Shown one piece after another: positions 46,757-56,800 of a stretch of 64,000 nucleotides of DNA (its first letter is position 1; each line of letters begins with the position of its first letter). Made by a program: the position numbers and the translations under genes. The stretch is from assembly GCF_001687305.1 (NCBI RefSeq), contig NZ_KV700385.1, forward strand, positions 747,450 to 811,449, given 5' to 3'. Source of the stretch: Actinomyces vulturis. GTDB taxonomy: Bacteria; Actinomycetota; Actinomycetes; Actinomycetales; Actinomycetaceae. The notes below the pieces were generated by a model. That model was given only the letters and a program-made list of their open reading frames with translations, made no database searches and was not told where the DNA came from.

Positions 46757-48235
46757 ATGCCACAATCTGGGTACGTGAGCACACCCACTGCATCGGCAAC
46801 GAGCCCCAGCGCGCTCGACCGTTTCTTCCACATTACTGAACGCGGGTCCACCCTTGGTCGTGAAGTCCGTGGCGGATTCGTCACTTTCTTCACCATGAGT
46901 TACATCCTGGTGCTGAACCCCCTGATCCTGTCCACTGTCCACGAAGGAATTACTCCTTTGGGCACGCCCGCTCAGATCGCCGCCGGTACGGCATTCATCG
47001 CCGGCATCATGACGATCATCATGGGCGTGGTTGCTAACTTCCCGATCGCACAGGCTGCAGGCCTTGGCATTAACGCCATGATTGCCTATTCCATTGTCGG
47101 CACCAAAGGTGTTACCTACGCTGATGCCATGGGCCTGGTGGTTATCGAAGGTGTCATTATCCTCATCTTGGTTCTGACTGGATTCCGCGAGGCTGTCTTC
47201 CGTGCTGTTCCCACCCAGCTCAAGACAGCCATTTCTGTTGGTATCGGTCTGTTCATTGCCCTTATCGGTCTGGTGGATGCCAAAGTTGTCCGTTCCGGCG
47301 GTACCCCCCTCGAACTGGGGCTCGGCGGTAGCCTCCAGGGTTGGCCTGTACTGGTGTTCTTCTTTGGACTTTTCCTCATCCTTATTCTCATGATCCGCAA
47401 GGTGAAGGGCGCTATCCTCATCGGCATCGTCGCTTCCACTATTCTGGCTGTGGTCATCGAGTCTGTCGCTCACCTTGGTGCGTTCAACGCCAATCCTGAC
47501 TTTGGCGACATTAACCTCACCGGATGGTCACTATCTGTTCCTGCGCTGCATGGTTCCCCGCTGGCCACCCCCGACCTGGGCACCCTTGGCAAATTCTCCT
47601 TGCTGGGTAGCGTTGACAAACTCGGCGCTGTGAGCGTATTTCTTCTAGTCTTCTCTCTCATGCTTGCTGACTTCTTCGACACCATGGGTACGATGGTTGC
47701 CATTGGTGGTGAAGCAGGACTGCTTGACGAACAGGGCAATCCGCCTAAGACCCGCGAAATTCTCGTGGTTGACTCACTGGCTGCAATCGCCGGCGGTGTA
47801 GGCGGTGTTTCTTCTAACACTTCCTACATTGAATCTGCGGCAGGTGTGGGTGAAGGTGCACGTACCGGTTTTGCCAACATCATCACCGGCTTACTCTTCT
47901 TGGCTTCTATGTTCCTGGCTCCTTTAGTCAGCATGGTTCCTTACGAAGCGGCAACCCCTGCCCTTGTAGTGGTCGGCTTCCTCATGATGACTCAGGTGAC
48001 TGAAATCGAGTGGAGCGCACCCGAAATTGCAATCCCCGCCTTCCTCACCATAGTTATGATGCCTTTCTCCTACTCCATCACGAACGGTATTGGTGCAGGT
48101 TTCGTGACCTACATTGTTCTGAGCATTGCCAGAGGAAAAGCCAAAAACATCCATCCGTTGATGTGGTTGACTGGCGCGTTGTTTGTTGTTTACTTCACCC
48201 TCGCTCCTATTAAGGCGATTTTCCACATTGGCTGA
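46757..48235 (+). CDS. NCS2/AzgA-type purine permease
   Basis: A 492-residue transporter with ~12-14 membrane segments, for guanine/hypoxanthine or adenine by family. Signatures are TFFTMSYILVLNPLIL near the start, AQAAGLGINAMIAYSIVG, LADFFDTMGTMVAIGGEAGLLD and the SSNTSYIESAAGVGEGARTG loop. No purine riboswitch is recognisable; instead an inverted repeat flanks the promoter. Hairpin 48270-48306 ends the transcript. Confidence 0.92.
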   Translation: MPQSGYVSTPTASATSPSALDRFFHITERGSTLGREVRGGFVTFFTMSYILVLNPLILSTVHEGITPLGTPAQIAAGTAFIAGIMTIIMGVVANFPIAQAAGLGINAMIAYSIVGTKGVTYADAMGLVVIEGVIILILVLTGFREAVFRAVPTQLKTAISVGIGLFIALIGLVDAKVVRSGGTPLELGLGGSLQGWPVLVFFFGLFLILILMIRKVKGAILIGIVASTILAVVIESVAHLGAFNANPDFGDINLTGWSLSVPALHGSPLATPDLGTLGKFSLLGSVDKLGAVSVFLLVFSLMLADFFDTMGTMVAIGGEAGLLDEQGNPPKTREILVVDSLAAIAGGVGGVSSNTSYIESAAGVGEGARTGFANIITGLLFLASMFLAPLVSMVPYEAATPALVVVGFLMMTQVTEIEWSAPEIAIPAFLTIVMMPFSYSITNGIGAGFVTYIVLSIARGKAKNIHPLMWLTGALFVVYFTLAPIKAIFHIG

Positions 48236-48269
48236 TTTCAGAACAGTTATTTTCTGAATTCACTTTTTC

Positions 48270-48316
48270 GGTGACGCCGTGCTGGCACTTCCGGCACGGC
48301 GTCACCTACTTTTGTT
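48270..48316 (+). terminator. Terminator of the purine permease
   Basis: GGTGACGCCGTGC (48270-48282) / GCACGGCGTCACC (48294-48306), then TACTTTTGTT. Confidence 0.88.
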
Positions 48317-48381
48317 TTACGGGAGTATCCGCACAGTGGATCCGTGTGGAAGATAAGAACGAGTCGCGATAACCTGCGACG

Positions 48382-49698
48382 GTGAGTACCACGTTCGATT
48401 CGTTGAAATATTTGAATTACCGGATCTGGTTCTTCGCTGCGATCGTGGCCAATACCGGAACGTGGATGCAGCGAGTGGCCCAGGATTGGCTTGTGCTGCG
48501 TATTCTTACGAATGATTCTGCTTCGGCTGTAGGTGTGACAACGGCACTCCAATTCGGCCCTTCGCTTCTCCTTGGTCCTCATGCTGGTTTGATTGCTGAC
48601 CGCGTGGATACACGAAAGTTGTTGATCGCTACTCAGACGGCCATGGGCCTGATTGCCGCTTGTTTGACCGTTGATGTGCTTGCTGGTCATGCTCAGTTGT
48701 GGCACGTGTATTTGGCGGCGTTATTGAGCGGTGCTGTGGCCGCGTACGACTCTCCGGCACGCCAAATCTTTGTTGCTCGGATGGTTCCTCCATCGAACTT
48801 ACCCAATGCTGTGGGGTTGAACGCTGCATCGTTTAACGTTGCTCGTCTCGTGGGGCCGGCGGCCGCCGGTGTGGTCATTGCTGCTTACGGTCCAGGATGG
48901 GTTTTTGGAGTTAATGCTCTAACCTTTGCTTTCCCTGCCACCGCTATGGCACTCATGCGTACCGATCGTTTCTACGACGTCCCTCGCGTTAAGCGGGCCA
49001 AGGGGCAGGTCCGTGAAGGTTTAGCTTATGTCCGTCATCGCAGTGATATCCGCGTCATTATCATCATTATTTCTTTGGTTTCTATGGTCACGCTTAACTA
49101 TCAGGTGACGATGGTGGCCATGGTGCGTAGTGTCTTCCATTTGGAAGCTGGTGCTTACGGCATGATTTCCTCAGTTTTTGCCGTGGGTTCACTTACTGGT
49201 GCCCTTGTTGCGGCTCGGAGGAAGACGCCGCGTGTGCGGACCGTCATTATTGCTGCTTTTGGCCTGGGGGTTGCTTCTCTACTTATGGCAGTGATGCCTA
49301 GTTATTGGACATTTGCTATCGCAACTGTTCCTGTGGGGTTCATTGTTCTCACGCTACTGACTTCAGCAAATCAAACCGTCCAGATGAGTACAGACCCAGA
49401 TATGCGTGGGCGCGTAATGAGTTTGTACATGATGTGTTTGCTTGGTGTGACTCCTATCGGAGCTCCGGGTATCGGTTGGGTTTGTGATACATGGGGGCCG
49501 CGGTGGGGGCTTTTGCTTGGGGCCTTGACTGCAATTGGAGTGTCCGCATGGGCAGCAATTTGGGCTCGTCGACACTGGAATGTTCACTTCGCATACTCGT
49601 CGAGTCGTCCTTTTATTACTTCGTATGGTCCGCGTGAGCGCGCGCAGTTCACTCAACTAGAGATTGATCATGCTGAGGGCAGCAACGCAGATTCTTAA
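48382..49698 (+). CDS. MFS transporter (MFS_3/EntS-like)
   Basis: A 438-residue, 12-segment exporter-type protein. YRIWFFAAIVANTGTWMQRVAQDWLVL, GLIADRVDTRKLL and AYDSPARQIFVARMVPPSNLPNAVGLN are typical of the MFS_3 group that includes enterobactin exporter EntS. A GTG start at 48382 has TAACCT (48370-48375) six bases upstream and no ribosome site: leaderless. It precedes dtxR by 358 bp, so a link with iron is possible but not shown. Confidence 0.87.
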   Translation: MSTTFDSLKYLNYRIWFFAAIVANTGTWMQRVAQDWLVLRILTNDSASAVGVTTALQFGPSLLLGPHAGLIADRVDTRKLLIATQTAMGLIAACLTVDVLAGHAQLWHVYLAALLSGAVAAYDSPARQIFVARMVPPSNLPNAVGLNAASFNVARLVGPAAAGVVIAAYGPGWVFGVNALTFAFPATAMALMRTDRFYDVPRVKRAKGQVREGLAYVRHRSDIRVIIIIISLVSMVTLNYQVTMVAMVRSVFHLEAGAYGMISSVFAVGSLTGALVAARRKTPRVRTVIIAAFGLGVASLLMAVMPSYWTFAIATVPVGFIVLTLLTSANQTVQMSTDPDMRGRVMSLYMMCLLGVTPIGAPGIGWVCDTWGPRWGLLLGALTAIGVSAWAAIWARRHWNVHFAYSSSRPFITSYGPRERAQFTQLEIDHAEGSNADS

Positions 49699-50056
49699 TC
49701 AAGTTTTACTGGAACTGGGACTAAAGGTCGCTAGTGTTTTCAATGAAGCATGACACCTGTCGGGCAATACGGCACAGTGCTCTTCACGAATTCATCTCAG
49801 TCGTTGTCTATTATCTGTCCATGTCACTTTGATGTTTTTCTGCCAGGTAGAGCGATCTGTCACTTATCCTTTGGTGAAACAAAACGCTGAGAACACGCCA
49901 ATATCAATGAGTAGATAAAGAGTTTGTAGCGTTTTGGAGAGCCTTTTGTGAAGTGCTCGATGTGCCTATATGTGGATGGACTCATGATTGTGGTGGCTAT
50001 TCTGAGAACGAGTACATCCTCATTTTTGCAACCATGACGTTGGGAGGCGCACCCTT
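49699..50056. other. Intergenic region before dtxR
   Basis: No gene or RNA recognised in 358 bp. A GGGAGG ribosome site is at its right end. Confidence 0.5.
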
Positions 50057-50752
50057 ATGAGCTCACTCATCGATACCACTGAGATGTACCTCAAGACGGT
50101 GTATGAACTTGAAGAAGATGGCGTGCCCCCACTTCGTGCTCGCATTGTTGAACGTCTGGGACACTCAGGGCCTACTGTCTCCCAGACGGTTTCTCGAATT
50201 GAGCGAGATGGTCTTCTGCGTGTCAAGGACGATCGAGAACTTGAACTTACTGATGAGGGATGGGAACTGGCCACCGAGGTTGTTCGCAAGCATCGCTTGG
50301 CAGAGCGTTTCCTTTTAGATGTGGTGGGGCTTGATATTCGCCTTGTCCATGATGAAGCATGCCGCTGGGAACACGTTATGGGGGCGGCTGTGGAAGAGAG
50401 ATTAGAAGACTTGCTGGCTACTGCAAGTCAAGATCCTTTTGGTAATCCTATTCCTGTAGCAAGTAGTTCTCGCCCGAGTGTGACAGTTGATGAAATTTCA
50501 GTTGCCTCGTTGACTCCAGATCGTGGTGTTACAGCAGGTAAACTCACCCGCATTGGTGAACCTGTTCAAGCTGCAGCGCGTTATCTTGATGAACTTTGCG
50601 AAGCAGGAATCATGCCTGGTGAAGAAATCGCGATGGAACGGATACACCATACTGTGGATCTGATTAAAGGTGACAAGATGGTCACTATTCCTGACGAATT
50701 GGCAAAGCATCTCTTTGTTGAGAACGCTTCTTTGTCCAAAACCACGCGATAA
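50057..50752 (+). CDS. DtxR/IdeR-family metal-dependent repressor
   Basis: 231 residues; an iron- or manganese-activated repressor. The N-terminal winged helix is DTTEMYLKTVYELEEDG to GPTVSQTVSRIERDGLL, the recognition region. The metal-binding and dimer domain has HRLAERFLLDVV and VHDEACRWEHVM, carrying the Cys, Glu and His ligands of DtxR. A C-terminal SH3-like domain follows. Cys rather than Met/Glu at the ancillary position favours iron sensing. TTGGGAGG precedes ATG 50057. A weak AACTC/GAGTT hairpin plus T run follows the stop. Confidence 0.93.
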   Translation: MSSLIDTTEMYLKTVYELEEDGVPPLRARIVERLGHSGPTVSQTVSRIERDGLLRVKDDRELELTDEGWELATEVVRKHRLAERFLLDVVGLDIRLVHDEACRWEHVMGAAVEERLEDLLATASQDPFGNPIPVASSSRPSVTVDEISVASLTPDRGVTAGKLTRIGEPVQAAARYLDELCEAGIMPGEEIAMERIHHTVDLIKGDKMVTIPDELAKHLFVENASLSKTTR

Positions 50753-50808
50753 ACTCCGGTGAGTTGCGGCCTGTTTTTTCGGGTGTGTGCTAACGCATGG
50801 CAATTGAC

Positions 50809-50848
50809 GTGACCTTATCGTGACAATTTCGAGATGATCTAGTAATCT
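50809..50848 (+). promoter_or_regulatory. Promoter of NlpC/P60 gene 1 with phased GTGAY repeats
   Basis: GTGACA (50820-50825), a 17-bp spacer and TAATCT (50843-50848). GTGAC, GTGAC and GAGAT occur at 50809, 50820 and 50831, exactly 11 bp apart, overlapping the -35. This arrangement suits an OmpR-type regulator such as MtrA. Confidence 0.55.
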
Positions 50849-50854
50849 TCATCG

Positions 50855-50995
50855 TGCAGCGCAGGGTTCTCCCTGCTACGCGACGTCTCCTTCAGTCAGT
50901 ACCTGCCGGGGAGGCGGATAAACCAAAACCCTGTTGGGCAGGTATCGAAAGTCGTGGGAAACCGCGGCTTGTCGTATGACTGCCAGGAGATATGC
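50855..50995 (+). ncRNA. Structured 5' leader with sequestered ribosome site (candidate riboswitch)
   Basis: The predicted transcript start near 50855 leaves a ~140-nt leader. A small hairpin GCAGGG-TTCT-CCCTGC (50861-50876) comes first. A basal helix then pairs CTCC (50887-50890) and CAGTCA (50893-50898) with TGACTG (50977-50982) and GGAG (50986-50989), the last being the ribosome-binding site. Inside are P2, TACCTGCC/GGCAGGTA (50900-50907 with 50937-50944) with a 29-nt loop, and P3, AGTCGTGG/CCGCGGCT (50950-50957 with 50962-50969) capped by GAAA. The known ydaO (c-di-AMP) motifs are not seen. Confidence 0.5.
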
Positions 50996-51763
50996 ATGAC
51001 CACCAAAACCGCAGCTCGGCACCGTAAGGCTTCACGACCGGTGACCCCGCTGACTAACGCGCTTCCTACCAGCAAGCGCGGTATGGCCATTGCCGCGTCC
51101 TCTGGATTGGCGTTAACCGTTATCGCTTCCGGTGCAACCGCAGCCGGCACTGCTACTCAGGTTGGCGATTCTGCTGGCTCACTGAAAGACACTGGTCTTG
51201 CGGTGATCGCTGATGGCGCTCGCGAAGCTGTAGCAACTAATGCTGTGCTGAGTGTCCCCACTGACACCCAGTGGGACGCTGATGTACCCACCGTTGAGGC
51301 TCAGGCTCCCGTTGGTGAGGTTGCCCAGTCTGAACCTGAGGCACAGTCATCTGAAGGACAAACGACCGCTGGGCAGGGAGTTCAGGCTGATGGTTCTTCC
51401 GTCGCCTCTGCTTCCGTTGCAGCACCTGCACCCGCTGGTTCTTCCGCCGTGGCTATTGCATCCCAGTTTGTTGGCTACCCCTATGTCTGGGGTGCAGCCT
51501 CCCCGGGTGTTGGATTCGATTGCTCTGGCCTCGTCTCCTATGTCTACGGCCAGATGGGCATCGCTCTTCCTCACTCTTCCGGTGGTATCTACGGGTCTGG
51601 TACCGTCATCTCTGCCTCCGAGGCTCAGCCTGGCGACGTGGTGTGGTGGCCTGGTCACGTGGGCATTTATGCCGGCAATGGCATGATGGTTGACGCAGTG
51701 GATGAGTCCTCTGGCGTTATGTACCACTCTGTTTACGGTGGAGCCACTTTCCTGCGATTCTGA
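50996..51763 (+). CDS. Secreted NlpC/P60 peptidoglycan peptidase 1
   Basis: A 255-residue wall hydrolase. A basic N-terminus (TAARHRKASRP) and long signal region (GMAIAASSGLALTVIASGATAAG), a helical and Ala/Gln/Ser-rich middle, then the NlpC/P60 domain: YPYVWGAASPGVGFDCSGLVSYVYGQ with the catalytic Cys, and WWPGHVGIYAGNGMMVDA with the His. It cleaves within the stem peptide, by family. ATG 50996 has GGAG 6 nt upstream, inside the structured leader. Tandem with a second paralogue. Confidence 0.93.
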   Translation: MTTKTAARHRKASRPVTPLTNALPTSKRGMAIAASSGLALTVIASGATAAGTATQVGDSAGSLKDTGLAVIADGAREAVATNAVLSVPTDTQWDADVPTVEAQAPVGEVAQSEPEAQSSEGQTTAGQGVQADGSSVASASVAAPAPAGSSAVAIASQFVGYPYVWGAASPGVGFDCSGLVSYVYGQMGIALPHSSGGIYGSGTVISASEAQPGDVVWWPGHVGIYAGNGMMVDAVDESSGVMYHSVYGGATFLRF

Positions 51764-51820
51764 GAATTTACTGACTGCCACTTGTGGTAATCGCATGAAT
51801 CGTATTGACGAGCCTGCATA

Positions 51821-51871
51821 GTGATCACGTTGTCATCTTTTTGTGACAATTACGTGATGGCCATGTAGGCT
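51821..51871 (+). promoter_or_regulatory. Promoter of NlpC/P60 gene 2 with phased GTGAY repeats
   Basis: GTGACA (51843-51848), a 17-bp spacer and TAGGCT (51866-51871). GTGAT, GTCAT, GTGAC and GTGAT occur at 51821, 51832, 51843 and 51854, an exact 11-bp period. The predicted leader is short (~45 nt), with AGGAG. Confidence 0.55.
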
Positions 51872-51922
51872 CGTTTCAGTTTTGTTTTTCGTTCATCAAT
51901 GCACCTGCTCAGGAGACTCCCC

Positions 51923-52693
51923 ATGGCAATGGCTAATACCGCCAAACACCGTAAGGCTGCCCGTCCTGTGACCGTTCTGTCTGCTCATGGCGGCAACGTT
52001 CGCCAGTATGCATTCGCTGCCGCAGCTTCCTCTGTGGCTGTTGGCGTTGTTGCATCAGTTGCGGGTGCGGCAGTCCCTACCCAGATTGGCGACTCCGCGG
52101 GTTCTCTCAAGGAAAACAATCTCGCAGTCCTTACCGCAGGAGCTCGTGAAGCAGTGACCGTGAACACTGCACTTACTGTTCCTCAGGACATTACTTGGCA
52201 AGCCTCACTTGATGAGGTTATTGCTTCCGCTCCCGAACTTGAGCAGCAAGTTCAGGATGATGCAGGTCAGCAGGTAAGTGCGTCAGAGTCTTCTGATAAT
52301 GAGCAGGGTGTTAATACTCCGGCTGAAACACAGGTTGCTCATTCCTATGTGGCGCCTGCGCCAGCAGCAGGTGGTATCGCTGCTATTGCTTCTCAGTATC
52401 TGGGTACCCCCTATGTTTGGGGAGGTACTACTCCTGCAGGTTTCGACTGCTCTGGATTTGTTCAGTACGTTTATGGTCAGGCAGGTATCTCCCTTCCCCG
52501 TACCACTTACGGACAAGGTGCATCTGGTGTCACGGTTTCCATGTCCGAAGCACAGCCTGGTGACATTGTCTACTGGGGGTATCACGTTGGTATCTACATG
52601 GGGGGTGGCATGATGATTGATGCCGGAACCGAATCCACTGGGGTCGTCTACCGTGAGATTTTTGATTCACCCTCTTTCATTCGGGTGAGTTGA
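51923..52693 (+). CDS. Secreted NlpC/P60 peptidoglycan peptidase 2
   Basis: 256 residues, a paralogue of the preceding gene with the same layout: NTAKHRKAARPVT start, hydrophobic export region (FAAAASSVAVGVVASVAG), a middle with the shared TQIGDSAGSLKENNLAVLTAGAREAVT block, and NlpC/P60 domain TPYVWGGTTPAGFDCSGFVQYVYGQ with catalytic Cys, then YWGYHVGIYMGGGMMIDA with His. ATG 51923 is placed 8 nt after AGGAG. It has its own promoter related to that of gene 1. Confidence 0.93.
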   Translation: MAMANTAKHRKAARPVTVLSAHGGNVRQYAFAAAASSVAVGVVASVAGAAVPTQIGDSAGSLKENNLAVLTAGAREAVTVNTALTVPQDITWQASLDEVIASAPELEQQVQDDAGQQVSASESSDNEQGVNTPAETQVAHSYVAPAPAAGGIAAIASQYLGTPYVWGGTTPAGFDCSGFVQYVYGQAGISLPRTTYGQGASGVTVSMSEAQPGDIVYWGYHVGIYMGGGMMIDAGTESTGVVYREIFDSPSFIRVS

Positions 52694-52765
52694 CCACGGC
52701 GGTTCTCCAAGTAGGGCAGAATAGGGTGTGTACCCGCACACTGTCGTGCAGAAATGGAGAACATC

Positions 52766-53701
52766 ATGGCATCCGATGTTGTAATCCTCGTTGGTGTTGA
52801 CGGCTCAGATGAGTCATTCGGTGCAGTTGAATGGGCTCTTGCACGCGCCCAACGCACCGGAGCACGTGTCCATCTCGTTTGTGCATACTCATTGCCGAGT
52901 TTCACCGCAGCCGCATTAGACGGTGGATATGCCGCAGTTGATGATGCGGCGATACGTCAAGGAGCCCAAGCCGTTCTTGACACGGCCATGAAACGCGCCG
53001 AAGGTCGTGGTATTGAGGTTACCTCCTCCCTTGAAGCAGGAGACCCAGCAGGGGTTCTCGTTGATCTGTCTGCCCATGTTGATCTTCTTGTTGTTGGAAC
53101 TCGTGGTGGCGGTGGATTCGCTGGTCGCCTTCTTGGAACGGTTTCCCTTGCCGTTCCTGCTCACGCTCACTGTCCCACTGTGGTAGTTCCTCGCCACACA
53201 GGAGGAACCGCTTTTACTCCTGTCGAACGTATTGTTGTGGGCGTTGACGGCTCGGATTCCGCACGTAATGCACTGAACTGGGCTCTTGGAGAGCGTCGTC
53301 TGTGGGACGCGGAACTGACCGCAGTTGCAGCTGTTCCCTTTGCCAGTGGAGCCGGCGCATTGGCATGGCTTCCTGCTGCTGTGGACCGTGACATTGTGAT
53401 TTCAGATGTTCGTGCGGGACTTGAACGTGCAGTGAATGAAGCCATTAAACCTGAAGATGATGGAAAAGTGGCTTATCACGCATTGGATGGAAACGCGGCT
53501 GAACTCATGGTGGAATTCTCCACTGCTGTTGATCTAGTCATTGTGGGGTCTCGTGGCCGCGGTGGATTCTCTGGTCTACTTCTAGGCTCTACGTCCCAAG
53601 CGGTTCTTGCCCATGCTTCATGCCCGGTTATGGTGGTTCCTTCACGGTGCCGCGAAGAGGAGCCTCGTGGTCGAATGACACAGCCTTGGGGAAGGCGATA
53701 A
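52766..53701 (+). CDS. Tandem-domain universal stress protein
   Basis: 311 residues with two UspA domains, each with a nucleotide-binding signature: GTRGGGGFAGRLLGTVSLAVPAHAHCPTVVV and GSRGRGGFSGLLLGSTSQAVLAHASCPVMVV. The openings ILVGVDGSDES and IVVGVDGSDSARNAL confirm ATP-binding type. In mycobacteria such proteins respond to hypoxia or stress. ATG 52766 is preferred, with GGAG 6 nt upstream, over ATG 52754. Confidence 0.93.
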   Translation: MASDVVILVGVDGSDESFGAVEWALARAQRTGARVHLVCAYSLPSFTAAALDGGYAAVDDAAIRQGAQAVLDTAMKRAEGRGIEVTSSLEAGDPAGVLVDLSAHVDLLVVGTRGGGGFAGRLLGTVSLAVPAHAHCPTVVVPRHTGGTAFTPVERIVVGVDGSDSARNALNWALGERRLWDAELTAVAAVPFASGAGALAWLPAAVDRDIVISDVRAGLERAVNEAIKPEDDGKVAYHALDGNAAELMVEFSTAVDLVIVGSRGRGGFSGLLLGSTSQAVLAHASCPVMVVPSRCREEEPRGRMTQPWGRR

Positions 53702-53741
53702 CATCTGCTCGGTGCCAACGCTGATAGGCTAGGCACCCCAA

Positions 53742-53814
53742 GCCCTCGTAGCTCAGGGGATAGAGCACCGCTCTCCTAAAGCGGGTGTCGTTGGTTCGAA
53801 TCCAATCGGGGGCA
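53742..53814 (+). tRNA. tRNA-Arg (CCU anticodon)
   Basis: Acceptor GCCCTCG / CGGGGGC, anticodon arm CCGCT-CTCCTAA-AGCGG reading CCT, T arm TTGG-TTCGAAT-CCAA. 73 nt; CCA not encoded. A TAGGCT box ~12 bp upstream is a likely -10. Confidence 0.96.
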
Positions 53815-53881
53815 CGAATTCAGTGCATGCTTACTCGCGTGCCTGCACCGCTCACTTCGACATGGTCGATATGGTGGAGTA

Positions 53882-56800
53882 ATGACGCCTTTCTTCTTTC
53901 GTGGTCGATCCCGTAGTTCCGCCGAATCGGGCGAAACTCTGCCCGCACACGACGAAGAGAACACCACCTCGCCCCTTGATGACTTCAACTTAGGTGCTGA
54001 TAAAGCCCCCCAAAGCCCCTCTGAGATGGTCATGGCTGATGACATTACTGAGGCCAATACGTCGCAACGTGATGATGACAATGACATCTTTGCTGAGGAA
54101 ATGGACGAAACTTTAGGCGACGACAGCCATGACAGTGGTCGTGAGCATCGTGTCGCGAGCGTGGGAGGTGACAATCATTCTGAATCTTGCGGAAGTGAAC
54201 TCGAAGAAGCCAGTGAATCTGAACGTGATGATAAAAGTTCTCTCGAGCATCCTCAGGATGTCGACGATGCAGAAAAAACTCATTCATCTCTACGCGGCGG
54301 CGCTCTAGAAGATACTCCCGTCACGGAGTCAGAAGAACAGCGTCCCCCAATGGATGTACTTCTTGATCAATGGCGCAGTGAACTACGAGCCATGGCAAAT
54401 ACCCATGACAGTGCAGACATCACCATGCCCGCAAGCGTCGTGGACTTTACCGCTGCACACCCTTCCGGTCTTGCACAGTTGTATGCAGGACGAACCACGC
54501 ACATCTCCAGTTTAGTCCGTGAGCAATCAGCACTGGCGCGCGTTCGTGCACAGGTTCGCGATCTGGTGCAGCAAACTTCAGCACTTTCCCGTCAGTTCGG
54601 GATCGCACCTCTCCATCTTGCCCTCGGCGTGGCCTCCTGGAGTGAAAACCATAATGGGCGCACGCGCATGGTCACTGCTCCTGTTCTTCTTCGCCCCGTG
54701 CGTCTAAGCGCTTCAACGGTGGACTCAGCCCTTACGCTTGAACGTTCCATCGACGTGAACCCCGTTCTCACCAGGGCATTACAGTCTTACGGTTGTACGG
54801 AAGACATCACCGCCATCGCCCGCAATTGTCTGACAAGCGACGCATTTACGCCTCGTGTGGCACTTACAGCCATCAGTGCGCTTGGACAAACTTATATTCC
54901 CGGATTTGAACTCCACGAGCGTCTTGTCGTGGGTGCTTTCATCCACCCCGGAAATGCCTTGGTTGAGGATCTCGATGCTACCGAAGAGCGAATACGCCAG
55001 TCGGCCATCGTTGCTGCTCTCGCCGGAGATCTCCAAGCCCAGCGTGCTCTGAACGTTAACCTTCCGACTCCGGTCTTTAATGATCGAGCCCCTGAAGCAG
55101 AGCGTGGAGTTGGTGACTTAGATTCCAGCCAACTTAACGCGATTGACGCTGTGGGGAGTGGAGCCAGCATCCTTATTGATACCCCTCCCGGTAGTGACAT
55201 CGCTGGAACTGTTGCTGCCATCGCAGCAGACGCCGCGGCGTCGGGACGAAGCGTGATGTATGTCAGTGCGGCCAGTGCTGATTCCCACGCAGTTGCTCAG
55301 CAACTGTCTGAGGCCGGACTGAGCGAGTTTGTTATCGACCTTACTGATGACGCTACCTGGCGTCAGACTCTCGTAGATGGCATCGGCACTTCCTTGGGGG
55401 CGCAAGTTCCCGAACTCGATGAGCAAGCCATTATGCACGAACGCGAGCAACTCGTTTCCGTTCGTGACAAACTTGCCCGTTACATTGATGCCCTCCACCG
55501 TAACCGCGAGCCATGGGGGGTGAGTGCTTACGAGGCCCTCCAGCACCTGGCTGATCTGACCTCAGGTAGCGAAAAGGTCCGCACCACAGCACGACTGGAT
55601 GATTCGCGCCTGGATCGTTTGGACTCCACCACTCTTGCTCACGCACGTACTTTGCTTCACCGGGCCCACAGTCTGGGACTATGCGATGAGCAAGTTGATG
55701 CTAGTGCATGGGTTGGGGCGGCTCTTGACGATGTCGACCAGGCAACTGACGTTCTGGCAACTGTTCATCGCCTCAGCCATCAGACTTTGCCCCGAGTGAA
55801 CGAACACATTGAGTTTGCTGTTGACGTCATGGGGATCGATCACCCGGAAAGTTTGGAACGTTGGGGAGAAATCATTGGCGTCCTTATTGGTGTACGCCAA
55901 GCACTCGACATCTTCATCCCGGATGTATTCGAACGTTCCGCAGCGGACATGATTATCGCAACCGCTACCAAACAATGGCGCCTCGATCACAGCGTTGACA
56001 TGACTTCCTCCACGCGGCGGCGTTTTGTTAAACAGGCCCGTGATTACGTGCGTCCTGGTCGCGCCATTGATAACCTCCATCAAGAACTTGTTACTGTGCA
56101 GATGCTGCGCCAACAGTGGATTGCTCTTGCAGGTGAAGGATCATGGCCCCACGTTCCTGCCACCATCGACGTCGATGAAATGGCCCGCGTTGTTGGTATA
56201 GCTATCGACGAATGCACGGAACTCAATGCCACCATTGGAACAGGCGCGGGTAAAGAGGATCTTACCCAAATGCCTCTGCGTGACTTGATGTGCCTGATGG
56301 AAATTCTCGAACGAGATGAGGACTCTGCCCATCTCATTCCTGAGCGCAGGCAAGTCATGGAGGAGATCACCACTCTTGGCATGGTGGAGTTCCTCAACGA
56401 TCTTCGTTCCCAGCATATTGATGTGGATCACTTTGATGTTGAACTGACTTTCTCATGGTGGTCGTCAGTGCTTGCTCACGCGTTGACTCATGATCCCGAT
56501 ATGGGGGGCTTAGATGCACAAGCCCTGACCACTCTCGCTACTTCTGTTCGTCACCTTGATGCTCAACATGTGGGAAGCCTCCAGGGGCCCGTCGCTGTAG
56601 CCCTTGCACAACGTGTACGTAATGCTGTGGACAATGACAAGGAGCAAGCGCGCTCTTTGTATCTGGCTCTGCATCAAGACATGAGCGGAGACCTGGCAGG
56701 AATTATTCACCGTCACCCTGTTGCCTGGTTGGCCCGCCCCATGTGGATTGTGCCGCCTACGCTTGTGCCTCATGTGGTCACGCCCCAGAGCATGATTGAC

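Noticed and set aside
50855..50995. Assignment of the NlpC/P60 leader to the ydaO (c-di-AMP) riboswitch
   Set aside because: The context fits, but the GGGGU(G/U)AAUC and CGAAUCCGUCAGCUAACC-type signatures of that class were not found.
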